Part shown: in pieces, positions 18,600 to 30,000 of the stretch
Numbering within the stretch: the stretch's first letter is position 1
Layout of the letters: each line of letters opens with the position of its first letter
Assembly: GCA_030141605.1 (NCBI GenBank)
Contig: JAQGDQ010000058.1
Span: 508,352 to 568,351 of the forward strand
DNA length: 60,000 nucleotides
Reading direction: 5' to 3'
From: Tubiluchus corallicola
Taxonomy: Eukaryota > Priapulida > Priapulimorpha > Priapulimorphida > Tubiluchidae
Position numbers and translations under genes: made by a program
The notes under the pieces: generated by a model
Seen by the model: the letters and a program-made list of their open reading frames with translations, nothing else
What the model was told of the DNA's origin: nothing
Databases searched by the model: none

Positions 18600-19374
18600 T
18601 CTGTTAGAAAATGGAGATAATATTTTGACTCGGAGATCAACGAAGGAAAAAACTTTGATGGGATACCAACAAGCAATTGTTAATGCGGCTAGAGACTGCA
18701 TCAAGTGCTTAGACAGTAATGGCTTTAATTTTCTAAACAACACGGCAGCAATCAATATTAGATTAAACTGTTGCATGCTACCGTAATTATTAAGAACATT
18801 GTACTGCTTGTATCTTTTATAAGAAATATTTGGTTTCTATTGTTTATTGGTAGAACTGGCTTATTGATTAGGCTCTTTTATTGATTAATGTTTGTTGTTA
18901 TCATTATGTTTTTATTACTAATCGTGTATTGTATCATTATAATTAGCTTTTCTTTGCTTTTTTGCCATTGAGCCATTTTGGCTGTGCCGTTTTCTCTCTT
19001 TATCTCCTTACAGATAATTATGACTGATAACATTTTTAAATGAAATATTTATGTATGTGTATAAAGTATGTTCGAAGTAAAATGATATTAATATTGATAT
19101 AAAACGTAATGTTAGCAAGTAGCAATGTAATGTTAGCAACGTAATGTTAGCAATGATAGCCAGTAGCAATGATGATGACGATGATGGTGGTGGTGGTGGT
19201 GATGATGACGATGACATCTTCGAGATATTGAAGGACTTGTCAAAACTTCATATGAATTTTTAACAAAAGTTTGTATACATAAAATTTAAAGATGTAATGC
19301 CCTCAGTACTTCAAGGTTTTGAAGCTGAAGGCTGAAGGGCATCAAACGAATGAAGATCTATAAATATTTTTGGT
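18600..19374. other. Intergenic with a GAT/GGT-rich patch
   Basis: No gene recognised. A TAATGTTAGCAA word repeats two or three times around 19105-19150, followed by (GATGAC)/(GGT) trinucleotide repeats at about 19165-19215. Confidence 0.45.
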
Positions 19375-20035
19375 ACCATGCACTTCTGTAATTTAAATCA
19401 AATTAAAACTAATTAATAATTAATTAAACGTCTCAAATTAATTAACTAATTGACAAATAGCTACAATTTTTTGTTTTGTTTAAACCGCATCCTAGCTAAT
19501 TAACTCGTTAGATCATGGGAACATGCAATTTAAATTAAATTTAAATTAATATAATTAATTAATTAATTAAACAGCTGTGATTAATTAGCTAATTAGCAAA
19601 TTGTTAAATTTTCTTGTTTTCAACCAATGACATTCCATCTAATCATCCTATCAAATTTTCTACTCAATTGGATCATCGGAACATGCAATTTACATCAATT
19701 TAAAATAAACTCTTTCTAATTGACTAATGAACGAATTCCTACACTTTTTCGAATCAAAAAGTCTCTCTAGCTAATCATTCTTTCAATTCCTGAGAAGATA
19801 CAATGTAAACTAATTTAAAACTTATTGATTAAACGGCTATAACAAATTATATGAAAAGCGAATTGCTATAAATTTTTGTTGTGAACCAATAACATCCTCG
19901 TCACAGCAAACTTCAACTCAGTTGGGTATATACTTTTGGTAAATAGCTTTAATTAATTAGCTATTTAGCGAATTGTGACATTTTTTGTCTTAAACCAAGT
20001 ACATCCTATCTAATCATTACACCAAACGTGTGACG
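19375..20035. repeat. Degenerate satellite, unit about 120-160 bp, four to five copies
   Basis: The same ordered set of landmarks recurs: CATGCAATTTAAAT, then AATTAATTAGCTAATTAGC, then a T-rich AATTTTTTGTTTT, then AACCAATGACATCC and CTAATCAT, then CAACTCAATTGGATC. Copies begin near 19376, 19521, 19681, 19800 and 19930. Copies are strongly diverged, with insertions and deletions. No coding or transposon-end features. Confidence 0.7.
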
Positions 20036-21026
20036 GGCAGAGTGAATGTGCGAATAACCAATTTTTTTTATGAACCGAGCTAACGTTCAGGAATTTTGTC
20101 TCTCATTGCACAATACACAATGATAGTTACTTTTTTATAGAAAATTAAGATCACAATAGATTTTTACAATTAAAGGAAATCCAGCAAAAAGGTGCGAAAC
20201 TTCTGCTCTGTAAATAAATATGAAATCAACGCGAAACTTACGAAAATGTCATATGTACTTTGCGAACTCAAAAAAAAAACAAGCAAGATAATCGTCAATA
20301 AACAGAGATAAACATTTAAAAAGTTATCACAGATTCGATTTTGGTGGAGCAAAAAATAGCATCCTTCTAATGACGTTACAAATGGGGTTCTAGTAATACG
20401 TTGCATTCAGTTGTAAAAGGAATACTGAAAAACTGATATAACATGAAAACTGCTATGCGATTAATGCTTTTAATTATTATACATGTACTTTCATTACTAT
20501 ATCCCACTTGAATACGAAACGAACAGATCAGATGAAACAGGAAGTGTTTCCATATTGAATAACTAGAAAATGGGGTTACTTGAAACTACAACGTGTTTCG
20601 CATATTATGTCACGTCTACTGTGATTGGTGAATTAGATTCAAGTTGAACAGGTAATTCTGGCTGGCTTTTTCTGGGTAATTTCTTCCGTATTCAACCACG
20701 ACCATGTTTATTCCTGTAACTTTAGTAGATCACTAAATTACATTATGATAGCATAAAGGTTGTACATAAATTCGGCTTCGTTGGTAATTGTTAATATTAC
20801 AATGGTGCAAATATTGATGTTGTGTGACGTTATTTCCGTTGTCACGCGTGCTACGGAACAGGAAATTAACGTTTGTGTCAGTGCTGATAATGGATTAATT
20901 GATATTGTTCTAATTGCTGAATTCGTAAACAACTCAGAAGCACAGAACGGAATCTACGCATAGGTCTGCAAGGCCTACCTGCACGAATGTAATTGTTTGA
21001 CGAAAAGCTACTGTGGAAGAAAAAAT
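20036..21026 (+). other. Upstream region of the DUF229 gene
   Basis: No gene recognised. Overlapping 60-70 codon frames on both strands (20738-20963) have no family resemblance. The DUF229 promoter should lie here, but no TATA box or initiator is convincing. Confidence 0.45.
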
Positions 21027-22994
21027 ATGTTGTTTACTCAGAAGATAATCTGGATTAAAGTCTACTTTATTAAGATGCGACGAAAACTCAGGCCAACAGT
21101 TACTGTATGTTTGTTGTTCCTGAGCATGGCTATTCTTGTCCTGCCATTTTCTCCAAATAGACTATGGGGTAACCAAACAAAAGCTTACGCTGAGAAACAT
21201 TTGCAAACAAACACATTTGGTCACCAAAACACAAATAACAACGCTAAGACAACAAAGAAGAAACGGCTGATTGATCTACCAGGGTGTAAAATTGATGATT
21301 TTGATGTCTTCGATTCTTCGATTGCTCCTTATGTACAACATGTTGATGCCATCGAATGCACTGAACTTGCAGTGACGTTTGTCGAAGATCATTACATAAA
21401 GTTTAACTCTTCCCTCTTGGGAAGATTAATAACGAAAATTCACAGGTGTGAGTATAGGTCAATAAAACGGGATTACATGGACATGTTTCAATATTCTCCT
21501 GCCGTTTCTCTAGAAATCAACATCAAGTTTGATGTGGGAGATGATAGCTTTGGTAGAATCGATTGTTTCAGTAACACGAACCATATGATCTACACGAACT
21601 TTCACTATTTCATAAACGTGAAAAGTGTGCCATCGCAAACCAGTTCCCCAAACGCAGGTTACAAACCCTACAATGTGTTGTTACTCGGTATTGATTCAGT
21701 GTCCAGATTGAACTTCATTCGGCAAATGCCGAAAACATTTAGTTTCCTTACTAAGGAATTAGAAGCCATTCAACTTCTAGGTTACAATAAGGTAGCTGAT
21801 AATACCTTTCCCAATATTCTCGCCTTACTAACGGGGCAAACCAAGGAACAGATCGCGACTTTTAAACAAATGAGGAGCCATGCCTTTGACTGGTTTCCAT
21901 TCATATGGAAAGATTACAAAGACAACGGTTACTCTACCTTGTACGCAGAGGACGACTGCAAGATTTCGTCATTTAATTATTTTAAGAAAGGATTTTTTGC
22001 GCCTCCAACCGATCATTACCTAAGACCTTTCGTCTGCGCAATGGAATTATATCTTGCCGACAGAGAAAAGTTGGGCCACATTCCATGCATTGGTTCAAAG
22101 TCCGAAAGTAAAATAATTTTAGATTACTTGATGGCGTATTTAACAACAAATCCTACCACGCCAAAATTTGCCTTTACTTTCCTATCGCGAGACACGCACA
22201 ATCGATTTAATATGGCCGTTGACGATATCCATTTTGATTTTTTTCGTCAATTGGTAAAAACCGGAATAGCAAATAATATGTTTATTGTGTTATTCTCTGA
22301 CCACGGCCTACGAATAGGGAACGTACAAAATATCGACATTGCGAAAGTGGAGGAACGCATGCCAATGGCTTATGTTGTTCCGTCACCATCGTTTAAAGAG
22401 CGTTTTAAAATACTTTTTAATGACTTATTAGTAAACGCAATTCGATTAACAACTCCTTTTGACATTCATAAAATGCTAGAGGATATTCTTAGCTTACCCG
22501 CTGAGTCTAGCAATAATAAAAGAAAAAATGGTTTAAGCTTATTCAAAGCAGTGCCTAAAAACCGAACTTGTCTAGTGGCTGGTATTCCACGACATTGGTG
22601 CGCCTGCCAGCTGGCGACATCTGTTGTCAGTCCGCGCAACGAAAGCGTGATAAAAGCTGCTAAAGCTTTCGTCAGAATAATCAATACTTACCTGTCAAAT
22701 CATCGAAATACATGTGCAGAATATGTCATAAAAAATATTACTAAGGCTAGAGTAAGTCAAGACGTTGTAGATAGTACATATGTGAATAACTATCTTATAA
22801 CCGTGATTGTTTCCCCATCAAAACACAAAGAAAGGAACGTCTACGCAGTTTTTGAAGGAACTGTTATTTATAACTTATCTAAGAAAAAATTTTCTGTTGC
22901 TCCAGGAATCAGTAGGTTAAACCTATACGGAAGACAATCTTCTTGCACTTCGCATCCTAAACTAAGGAAGCTTTGTTATTGTCATCGCAAATAA
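21027..22994 (+). CDS. DUF229 family protein (alkaline-phosphatase-like fold), single exon
   Basis: One uninterrupted exon of about 655 codons from ATG 21027 to TAA 22994. An in-frame ATG at 21075 (MRRKLRPTV...) is an equally good start and puts basic residues directly before the membrane anchor. The hydrophobic segment VCLLFLSMAILVLPF near residues 25-41 predicts a type II membrane protein with a lumenal or extracellular domain. Family landmarks are in order: VLLLGIDSVSRLNFIRQMPK near 219-238, VADNTFPNILALLTGQT, FIWKDYKDNGYSTLYAEDD, FKKGFFAPPTDHYLRPF, LFSDHGLRIG near 424, then EERMP and RLTTPFDIHKML. GIDS..SR and SDHG fit the phosphatase/sulfatase-like fold with metal-binding Asp/His. The substrate is unknown. 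The lack of introns, when all other genes here are split, could reflect an old retrocopy or lineage-specific intron loss. Confidence 0.9.
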   Translation: MLFTQKIIWIKVYFIKMRRKLRPTVTVCLLFLSMAILVLPFSPNRLWGNQTKAYAEKHLQTNTFGHQNTNNNAKTTKKKRLIDLPGCKIDDFDVFDSSIAPYVQHVDAIECTELAVTFVEDHYIKFNSSLLGRLITKIHRCEYRSIKRDYMDMFQYSPAVSLEINIKFDVGDDSFGRIDCFSNTNHMIYTNFHYFINVKSVPSQTSSPNAGYKPYNVLLLGIDSVSRLNFIRQMPKTFSFLTKELEAIQLLGYNKVADNTFPNILALLTGQTKEQIATFKQMRSHAFDWFPFIWKDYKDNGYSTLYAEDDCKISSFNYFKKGFFAPPTDHYLRPFVCAMELYLADREKLGHIPCIGSKSESKIILDYLMAYLTTNPTTPKFAFTFLSRDTHNRFNMAVDDIHFDFFRQLVKTGIANNMFIVLFSDHGLRIGNVQNIDIAKVEERMPMAYVVPSPSFKERFKILFNDLLVNAIRLTTPFDIHKMLEDILSLPAESSNNKRKNGLSLFKAVPKNRTCLVAGIPRHWCACQLATSVVSPRNESVIKAAKAFVRIINTYLSNHRNTCAEYVIKNITKARVSQDVVDSTYVNNYLITVIVSPSKHKERNVYAVFEGTVIYNLSKKKFSVAPGISRLNLYGRQSSCTSHPKLRKLCYCHRK

Positions 22995-22995
22995 A
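22990..22995 (+). promoter_or_regulatory. AATAAA hexamer overlapping the DUF229 stop codon
   Basis: AATAAA shares bases with the TAA stop (22992-22994). If used, the 3' UTR would be only about 10-30 nt. Further A-rich near-matches follow at 23015-23030, so a slightly later site is possible. Confidence 0.45.
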
Positions 22996-25004
22996 AAGCA
23001 ATTTCAGAGCAAAAGTAATAATAAAAAAGTTATAAAACCACAGCCACAATATTGCTTCTAATAATAATAATAATATTAGTATATAATATTATTTATATAA
23101 CAATATATTAATTATATAAAACATAAACTACAGAAACAATGCAGTTATTACAAAGTGGCACATTAATAATCTATATGAGGCTGTGTTAGCTATACGTGAA
23201 GAACACGAAGCGATATTGCTGAAATGTTACATCTATTGAAGAAATCATGACTGAATAACATTTTAAATGCTAGCCATTTTTGAAATCTGAATTGTTTAAA
23301 CTCGTTAGCGCTAACCACAGGTTGGCTTACTAATCTCTCATTACGTTTATGGTAGACCAGAATGCCTTCAAAGCTTGAAAAAAACATATTTGAATATCTT
23401 ATTAATTTTATTTGGGTGACTGATGACAGAACTACATTTGGACTCAGTCAAAATACTTCAATAACCGAAACTTAGTTCCAAGCGAAAGGCAGACTTCTGG
23501 CCTGATTATTGTTACACACAACTGCTACTAAATCGTCACCTAAGCAGAGTCAAACCTCTTTTTATCATAGATGAATATTTTCGCTGGCATCTTGCATATT
23601 TAGAAGCATGCCTGTCAGTGGGTACATAATACAGTGCAGCGTTTGGGTACAAACGTTTTTGATACTCAGAAACTAGACTAACGTACAACCATACAATAAA
23701 CATGTAGTCCTATTCAAAAAAAAAATTTCTGTGCAATCACATCTCATAACATCAGATTTTACTGTATAATGCACTGTTTTTTAAACGTTACACGGCATGT
23801 GCAGTATCTTAAATAACGCGCAGCATTTAAATGAGTTGTTTCTCAACAAACTGTTTCATGTGAATATTGAAAACATGCCCGTCTAATAACATTTTTACGC
23901 AGTCTGGCACTCTACAAACTTTTATGGACAACTCTAGTGGTAGGGTTCAGGTCTGGCTGAATATCGTAAATAGTCCATCAACATGAGCAGATGAGCAGCA
24001 AAATTTGCTTAATCAGAAACAATATTCCTAGTTGTCATGCACCCATTTATTTAACAGGCTCTGTTTGCATGCAGAATAAGCACACACATTGACACATTAA
24101 TAAACATGAACGTAGTTGAAATCGAATGTTCGGCAACATTTCATATTTACCATTCATTATGTATGTACTAAAATGTATATTAGCAGGGCTGGTGAAATTG
24201 CGAATTTAAACATGAACTGTTTAGTCAGTTATAGTAAATTTACAAAGATTTTTTGGTATGTAACAAATGAACAAGCTGCAGTAACAATACGCTTACGTTA
24301 TTTATTTACGTTTTAGTACAGATTTAAATTGGTTGCATAAAACTTCAAGAAATTTCAGACCACAAGCTTTTAGCTAATAAGTTTTAATAAGATGTCAAAA
24401 TGAGTTCGCTGATTTACATTCATTGCAGTATGTTCTCGGATTTACATTCACATTTACATTGTGATGCAAGTACATTGTGATGACTTACAATGTACTATAT
24501 GTATTGGAGTCAATTAACACGGTAGGTAATTGTAGGTAGTAGCCTATTTTTAACAAGGTTAAAGTAACTTTTCATCTTGAAATTCTTTGCAATAGTAGTT
24601 AACCCTAAACTAGAAAAAGTAGTAAAAGTAAGAGCATATCATTCAGAGATTCCAGAGATGTGAAGTAGAAAAATTTCGTCTGGCACGCTCAGCCTTCTGG
24701 CATTAACCTTGTGAACTTTGTGATATCAAGTTATGCGTTAGGTTTGTTTATCAGAAATTCAAAAGAGTTAAGCTTTTTAGTAGAGAAACAATCGTAATGT
24801 TCCGTAACACTTTCGCTAGAAAAAAGATTTGAAAGCTGTTTTAGATTGGTTGAGCTTGGGCTACCCTCTCAGCAATTTTCTAAGATGTTCGATGGCCAAT
24901 GGGAGCCAAATTTCAAAAATTCACGAATCCTAATGACCTAATGAAATACATATAAAATTACTCGTATTGCCACACTGAATTAAAAATATTATATAGTGTG
25001 ACCC
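22996..25004. other. Intergenic; no gene seen
   Basis: AT-rich DNA with a short (AAT)n near 23060 and small chance frames. No coding, RNA or transposon signature recognised. Confidence 0.4.
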
Positions 25005-25353
25005 TGTTAAATTGTCCGACATTACCTGCATGTGCCCGAGATCGCCCCATTTTTTGAAATGACCTAGGCAAGTGTTTAATTATCCCAGTATGTTACATTT
25101 CATGCAGCCACCCGGTTTTCCGTTTTTTCAAATTCCTTAACAATACAGTTTTAGTTTATCAGACATTATTCCAAGAAAATTTAAAAAATATAGATAGAAA
25201 CCTGAAAAAACCAATTTTGTCCGATATTAGCCCACTTTACCCATATATATATATATATATGGGTAATATAATAATATAATATAATATATATAATAATGTA
25301 TCACTATATATCACATATATATATATATATATATACATAATATAATATATATC
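25005..25353. repeat. Degenerate 'TGTCCGAxATTA' words followed by AT microsatellite
   Basis: Two clear copies of a word (ATTGTCCGACATTACC near 25013 and TTTGTCCGATATTAGCCC near 25215) and one diverged copy (GTGCCCGAGATCGCCCC near 25034) share the order N-TGxCCGAxAT-x-CCC. The stretch runs into (TA)n blocks at 25240-25353. It may be the end of an old DNA transposon or another word array. Confidence 0.35.
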
Positions 25354-25582
25354 ACCAAAATGAAAATTTGTTTGTTTTTGTCATTTTATTTAGTAGCGAT
25401 AAATATATAGTAGGGGTAATTGAAAAATACATCACAGATTATAAGTAGCTAGAGCTGTATCGGGATCTAGCTTTCCATACTTAATTATGATTCTCTATAA
25501 TGATGGCGACTGTGTTTTTCGAGATGTAGTCTAATTTTAAGTGAAAATTACAGTCTCTATAAATGTATAGAAAATACATTTT

Positions 25583-25658
25583 GCAGCAATCTCCCTGGAT
25601 TTGAACCGGGAACGCATTTCTTACAAGGTGAGTGTGATGAATGCTAGCTTACCGTGAC
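25583..25658 (-). repeat. tRNA-Thr(TGT)-derived sequence, probably a SINE relic
   Basis: Read leftward, the segment contains an anticodon-arm-like CTCACCTTGTAAGAAATG (loop CTTGTAA, anticodon TGT) followed at tRNA spacing by a T arm, TCCCGGTTCAAATCCAGGGA, with a B box close to consensus. The acceptor ends do not pair, so a functional tRNA is unlikely and a tRNA-derived SINE is favoured. The remainder to 26542 shows nothing recognisable. Confidence 0.5.
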
Positions 25659-26542
25659 TAAATGATTATGCTGTGATCTTTATAGCGCAGCAGTGAAGTC
25701 AGCATTTACAAAATTAGTTTACTAATGCTAACTAATTATTAGCTAATGATTAATTAATTTTAGACTTAACTGCAACAAATTAATCTAATCATTTAGTAAT
25801 TACTCTATTACGAGTAAATTACACTAGGAAATGCTGAATTGATTTCCTAGCTGTTAAGGATTGGGGATTTGTAGTAAAGCCTGCTCAACTTGTGTAAGGT
25901 AATCTATGTTAGTAGTCATTATGTTGCTTTGTAACCAATAAGTCCTTGATTAAAATCCAGGCTGTTTCCCAACTCACATTTCTCATTTCTTATTTTTCGA
26001 GCAGTATGGTTTATTGAAACAAACCTCAAAACCAACTTGTGGTTGCAATTGTAGTACTTTCCCTTGTAAGCTTTTGGCGGTATACTGACCTAGATGAAAA
26101 ACAAACCAAATTTAACCATTTAAATCATTTGATGTATAGAACTTGAATGTTTTTAGGTTTGAAATAAAACCTGGATTCAGATTTTTAATATAAGGCAAAC
26201 AAATTAAGCAAACGGAACAGTGTCATGAAGTCTGTACTTTAGCTGCTAACCAAGTTGACAATGTTTTACACAAGCCAGAAACCGAAGCCCACTTCCCAAT
26301 GAACAGTGAATCACTAATTAGTTTTTAAGTAATGCATTAGCATTAACGAATTAGTTTCTCTCAAGAAACATTGTTTATTTTAAGAATGTATTGTTTTCTC
26401 TAACAGTTCCAATCGTATGTAAAGTTTGCAGAATATTAGTGAACTATTAGTAGGCCTATAACGTTGTTATTTTAACTTAAGAGCAATTATTAAATTGAAA
26501 TTAAAGAAGATTAAATTTAACATCCTTAAACTTTACCACCTA

Positions 26543-26745
26543 TCCACATTTGAGATACCAATGTCACATTTGACTTGACATATGTCTACATTTGACTAAC
26601 CAAAAACGCTTAAGATTTCTTGAAAACCATTGTTAACACATTTGAACTACCTTAGTCTACATTTGAGTTACCAAGACACATTTGAATTACCTAAATCTAC
26701 ATTCAAGTTAACGCAGGTCTACATTTGACATGTAAAACCTATTGA
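26543..26745. repeat. Degenerate array of ACATTTGAxTTACC units
   Basis: Seven or eight imperfect copies of a roughly 20-24 bp unit built on (G)TCTACATTTGAGTTACCAA, for example CACATTTGAGATACC, ACATTTGACTAACC, ACATTTGAACTACC and ACATTTGAATTACC. Head-to-tail orientation, no coding sense. Confidence 0.75.
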
Positions 26746-27051
26746 AGGCCGGCATTTGTCAATCGACAAAATCATAGCTTTCATTCCTATACAAAAGTAA
26801 AACAAGTAGTTATCTGTCAATCTTTGTTGAAATTCAATGATTCATCAGATGCTTATTTGAATTCAATTGAAGCAGTTTATATAGTACAAGTATAATGACT
26901 TATTTAATGGCAATTATCGCAATGCTTCGAGAATTTGCTTTGAGTCAAGCTATCTGGTGCCCTGACAGAGCTGATAATACCCAAACACAGTACACTGATC
27001 TTATTTCGAAGAAAAATTTTTCGTTATAATCTTCTCTTATAGCCTGTTGCC

Positions 27052-30000
27052 TTATTTCGTACAAACAACGCAAGTGATTTCCAAGCCCCACGCATAGTTA
27101 GGACAGGGCATTGAACCACAACCCCCTTCCACGGCGCACCAGCTTCCGCCATTTTTGTCTGTGATGTGTGCTTCTCCTTTTGGCTTCTCGTCAAGGCAGA
27201 CGTACGACGAACGGCCCTTTTGTATTGGAAGGGTAGACACCAAGTAACTGCAAAAGAACCGTAAGTCAACTGAAGGACTTGTCTACTGTAACAGGTTACA
27301 TAGATAACTGGCTGGAATGCAGTTATAAACTTGCAAAAAGTTTCAGGTGGTAACTTCAAAATACATGTATTTAATAGCGCAGAATAACTCAGAATATGAC
27401 AGCATTCATCACTACGCCTATTAACATAATTCAGCAAACAGCAAACGAGAATCCAGCGTCAGGAATTACTAATCTATTAATAATATTGGACGCTTGAGGC
27501 GAGACCGGTACCTAGCTAACGATAAAGAACAATTATCCATATTAATACTTTGAAATGCAAAGTGATTTGTCTAGATAAGTACATAAATTTTCCCACAACG
27601 AGAAAACTGGCCAGACGACGTACTGCAAACGAAACTGCACAAAAACCGTTTTCCTTGTAAATGAATTTTGTACTTTTTTCCCGTTCATATGTGAAAACGC
27701 AATACTGATAAGTCTACTAACAGAATTAAGAACCAACATGTATTATAAGCATACCCTTTATATTCTACTGTCCAGTTATTAGGACAATGTCGCCATCCGG
27801 GCACCATCATTTGACTACTTCTGTTTTTTGTCTGAAATTATGAACACTGAATTATGCCAGAGATCAAAAGCGATGTTTCAAAATCAGTGCAAGTGTGTTT
27901 GCGTTTTTGTTTTAACAAAAGAAGGATAAGCAAACCATAAGAGTGCAAAGTACACCGCTACTTATAGAAGGCGCGTAGGCGTTACTGATATATCAACAAC
28001 GAGAATAGTGTTTTAGCAAGGGCTGACTTGCGCACAGACACCTTTATCTGCAATGTTAAATCTGTATGGTTGCAAGCTGTGTTCCACAACTGTTAAAACA
28101 CAGTTTGGTTGCACTAGGCAATTTGACTGAAGCAAATTTATGTAGGTAATCACAGCAAACATTTACTAGATGACCCGCGACAAAATGGCTGGTTTAATGG
28201 TTTGATTTTATCTCATACAAATTGATTGTTGTGCTGACTCGGTAGCAGGTACACAGCACGGTCAGTTTGGAACTCAGACAAGCTCTGAAGCTTTCAGTTA
28301 TCTACTTGGCTAAACCAAATAGAGGTTTTCATCTTAATGCTAATATCTTTCTCCACGTGTTCAAGTGTGAAGATGAAATGTCTAAGATCAATGCACAATA
28401 TTCATGAACAAAGATCAAGATAAAATGCTCGTCAAGTATTATACCGTGATTATTTAGTGAGGCAAATGAGCTCAGCGCTATTCTGAACTATCTTTATCTC
28501 ACACATATCATTCACTAAGACTACCTTTCAAATGAAACAAAATCAACATAGCCAGCTAGTGTATTTGCAAAAGAACACACTTACAAGACAGACTGCACAA
28601 ACACCGTTTTGATCTTTCATTTTAACACCTTTCGGAATGTTGTCTCGAAGAAATGGATTAAGAACCTTGACCTCAATTTCCACTCCATGTCTACAACAAC
28701 GATTGTTGGCTTCAAATTACTGACGTTAATTTCAGCAAATTCATTTCGATTTCAAAAATTATGATGATTATAACAATAGTGTTAGTGACAATATTTTACT
28801 TAAAGGATATCATAACTATAACTGCTATTGACAAACATGAACGTAGTACCAAGTATGATGGATTTGAAAATGATTTACATTCATTACAATGCAACGCGTT
28901 ACCTAAACGTGTTATTTTATTTTTCATTTTGTTAAGGACTGTTTGAGGGTTGTAACAATTGAGCAGGAACACAATTGAAATGCTGCAGTGCGAGTAGAAT
29001 AGCGAAACTCTCATTTTCGAAAGCGGCACAATTCTCCTAGCGTTGGTTAAATTTCTTAGTGAAATTAGTGATGGTCGATGTGTTGTCCTATGCTCCTGCG
29101 TAAGTACGACTCCAATTCCAAAGTCACTTGCATCTAATTAAAATCAGGATTCAAATTCATTAAACTGGGTTTGATTTCTAACAGACTATTAACAGTCGCT
29201 TGTCCCTGAGAATTTTGCATTCTTGCTCAATAGATTTGTCAGTGCTATAGCAAAGATTGAAAAGTTGTGACAGTACTTGTGGAAATAATCTGCATTAACT
29301 AAGTCTTGCTTGTCTTTGCAGACCAATGCGCGATGACCTTTTGTGACATCGGAATACACTTTTCACCAAATGTACAGTCAGATGAGTTTTATGCAAGCAT
29401 TCAAATAGCAGATCAATTTGTTTTACGTGCACCTACCGTGTAGGCACACCACTACATCGTCAATATGTCTTGCACAGTCTTCTAGATATTTTAATAATTC
29501 AGCATTTTTCACACCGAACGTATTACATTGTACTGAAAAGATCCATCTAGTGTCACAAATGTGGAACTTTCTTGATTCTATCAGTTTAAAATGCTTTAAC
29601 AAAAATAACTTGCTGATATTTTGCATGTCCAATTTCAGTGACTCAATCATCAATTTCTCTGGATCAGATGTGAATCCGTCTTAACTCCACATTAACTTTA
29701 CATGAGACTGTGAAAAAGTGATGTGATCCATCCGCTTATGGCATTCAGTATGCATGGTTCATATCACTCGGTTCTGTAATGACATTTTCCAACATATATT
29801 TCACCTCTTTTTGTAAATGGTCCGGTTTCAACAGATTCACTCTGTAGGTATACTGTTTTGTACTAGTTTGGCATTACCGGCCTAACATCAGCTTTCTGTC
29901 GACAGTACAGGTTTTTGGCAGTGGGTTCGTTAAGCATGTTAATATGACACAGCTGCGTTGTCTTGCATATGTCAGGCGTCTTTATAAGAGTACAAGTCCA

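Noticed and set aside
18490-18786. 98-codon rightward frame with a Phe/His/Cys-rich start
   Set aside because: The first third is the GTGCCATTTT array; the remainder has no recognised domain or splice support.
25583-25658. Functional tRNA-Thr gene
   Set aside because: Anticodon and T arms look right, but the acceptor ends do not pair and no clear D arm forms.
27542-27739. Frame next to collagen exon 8 with AG sites, considered as the missing collagen exon
   Set aside because: The true exon at 27831-27755 has the expected CPxxW...EYxG motif and both phases fit; this frame has neither.
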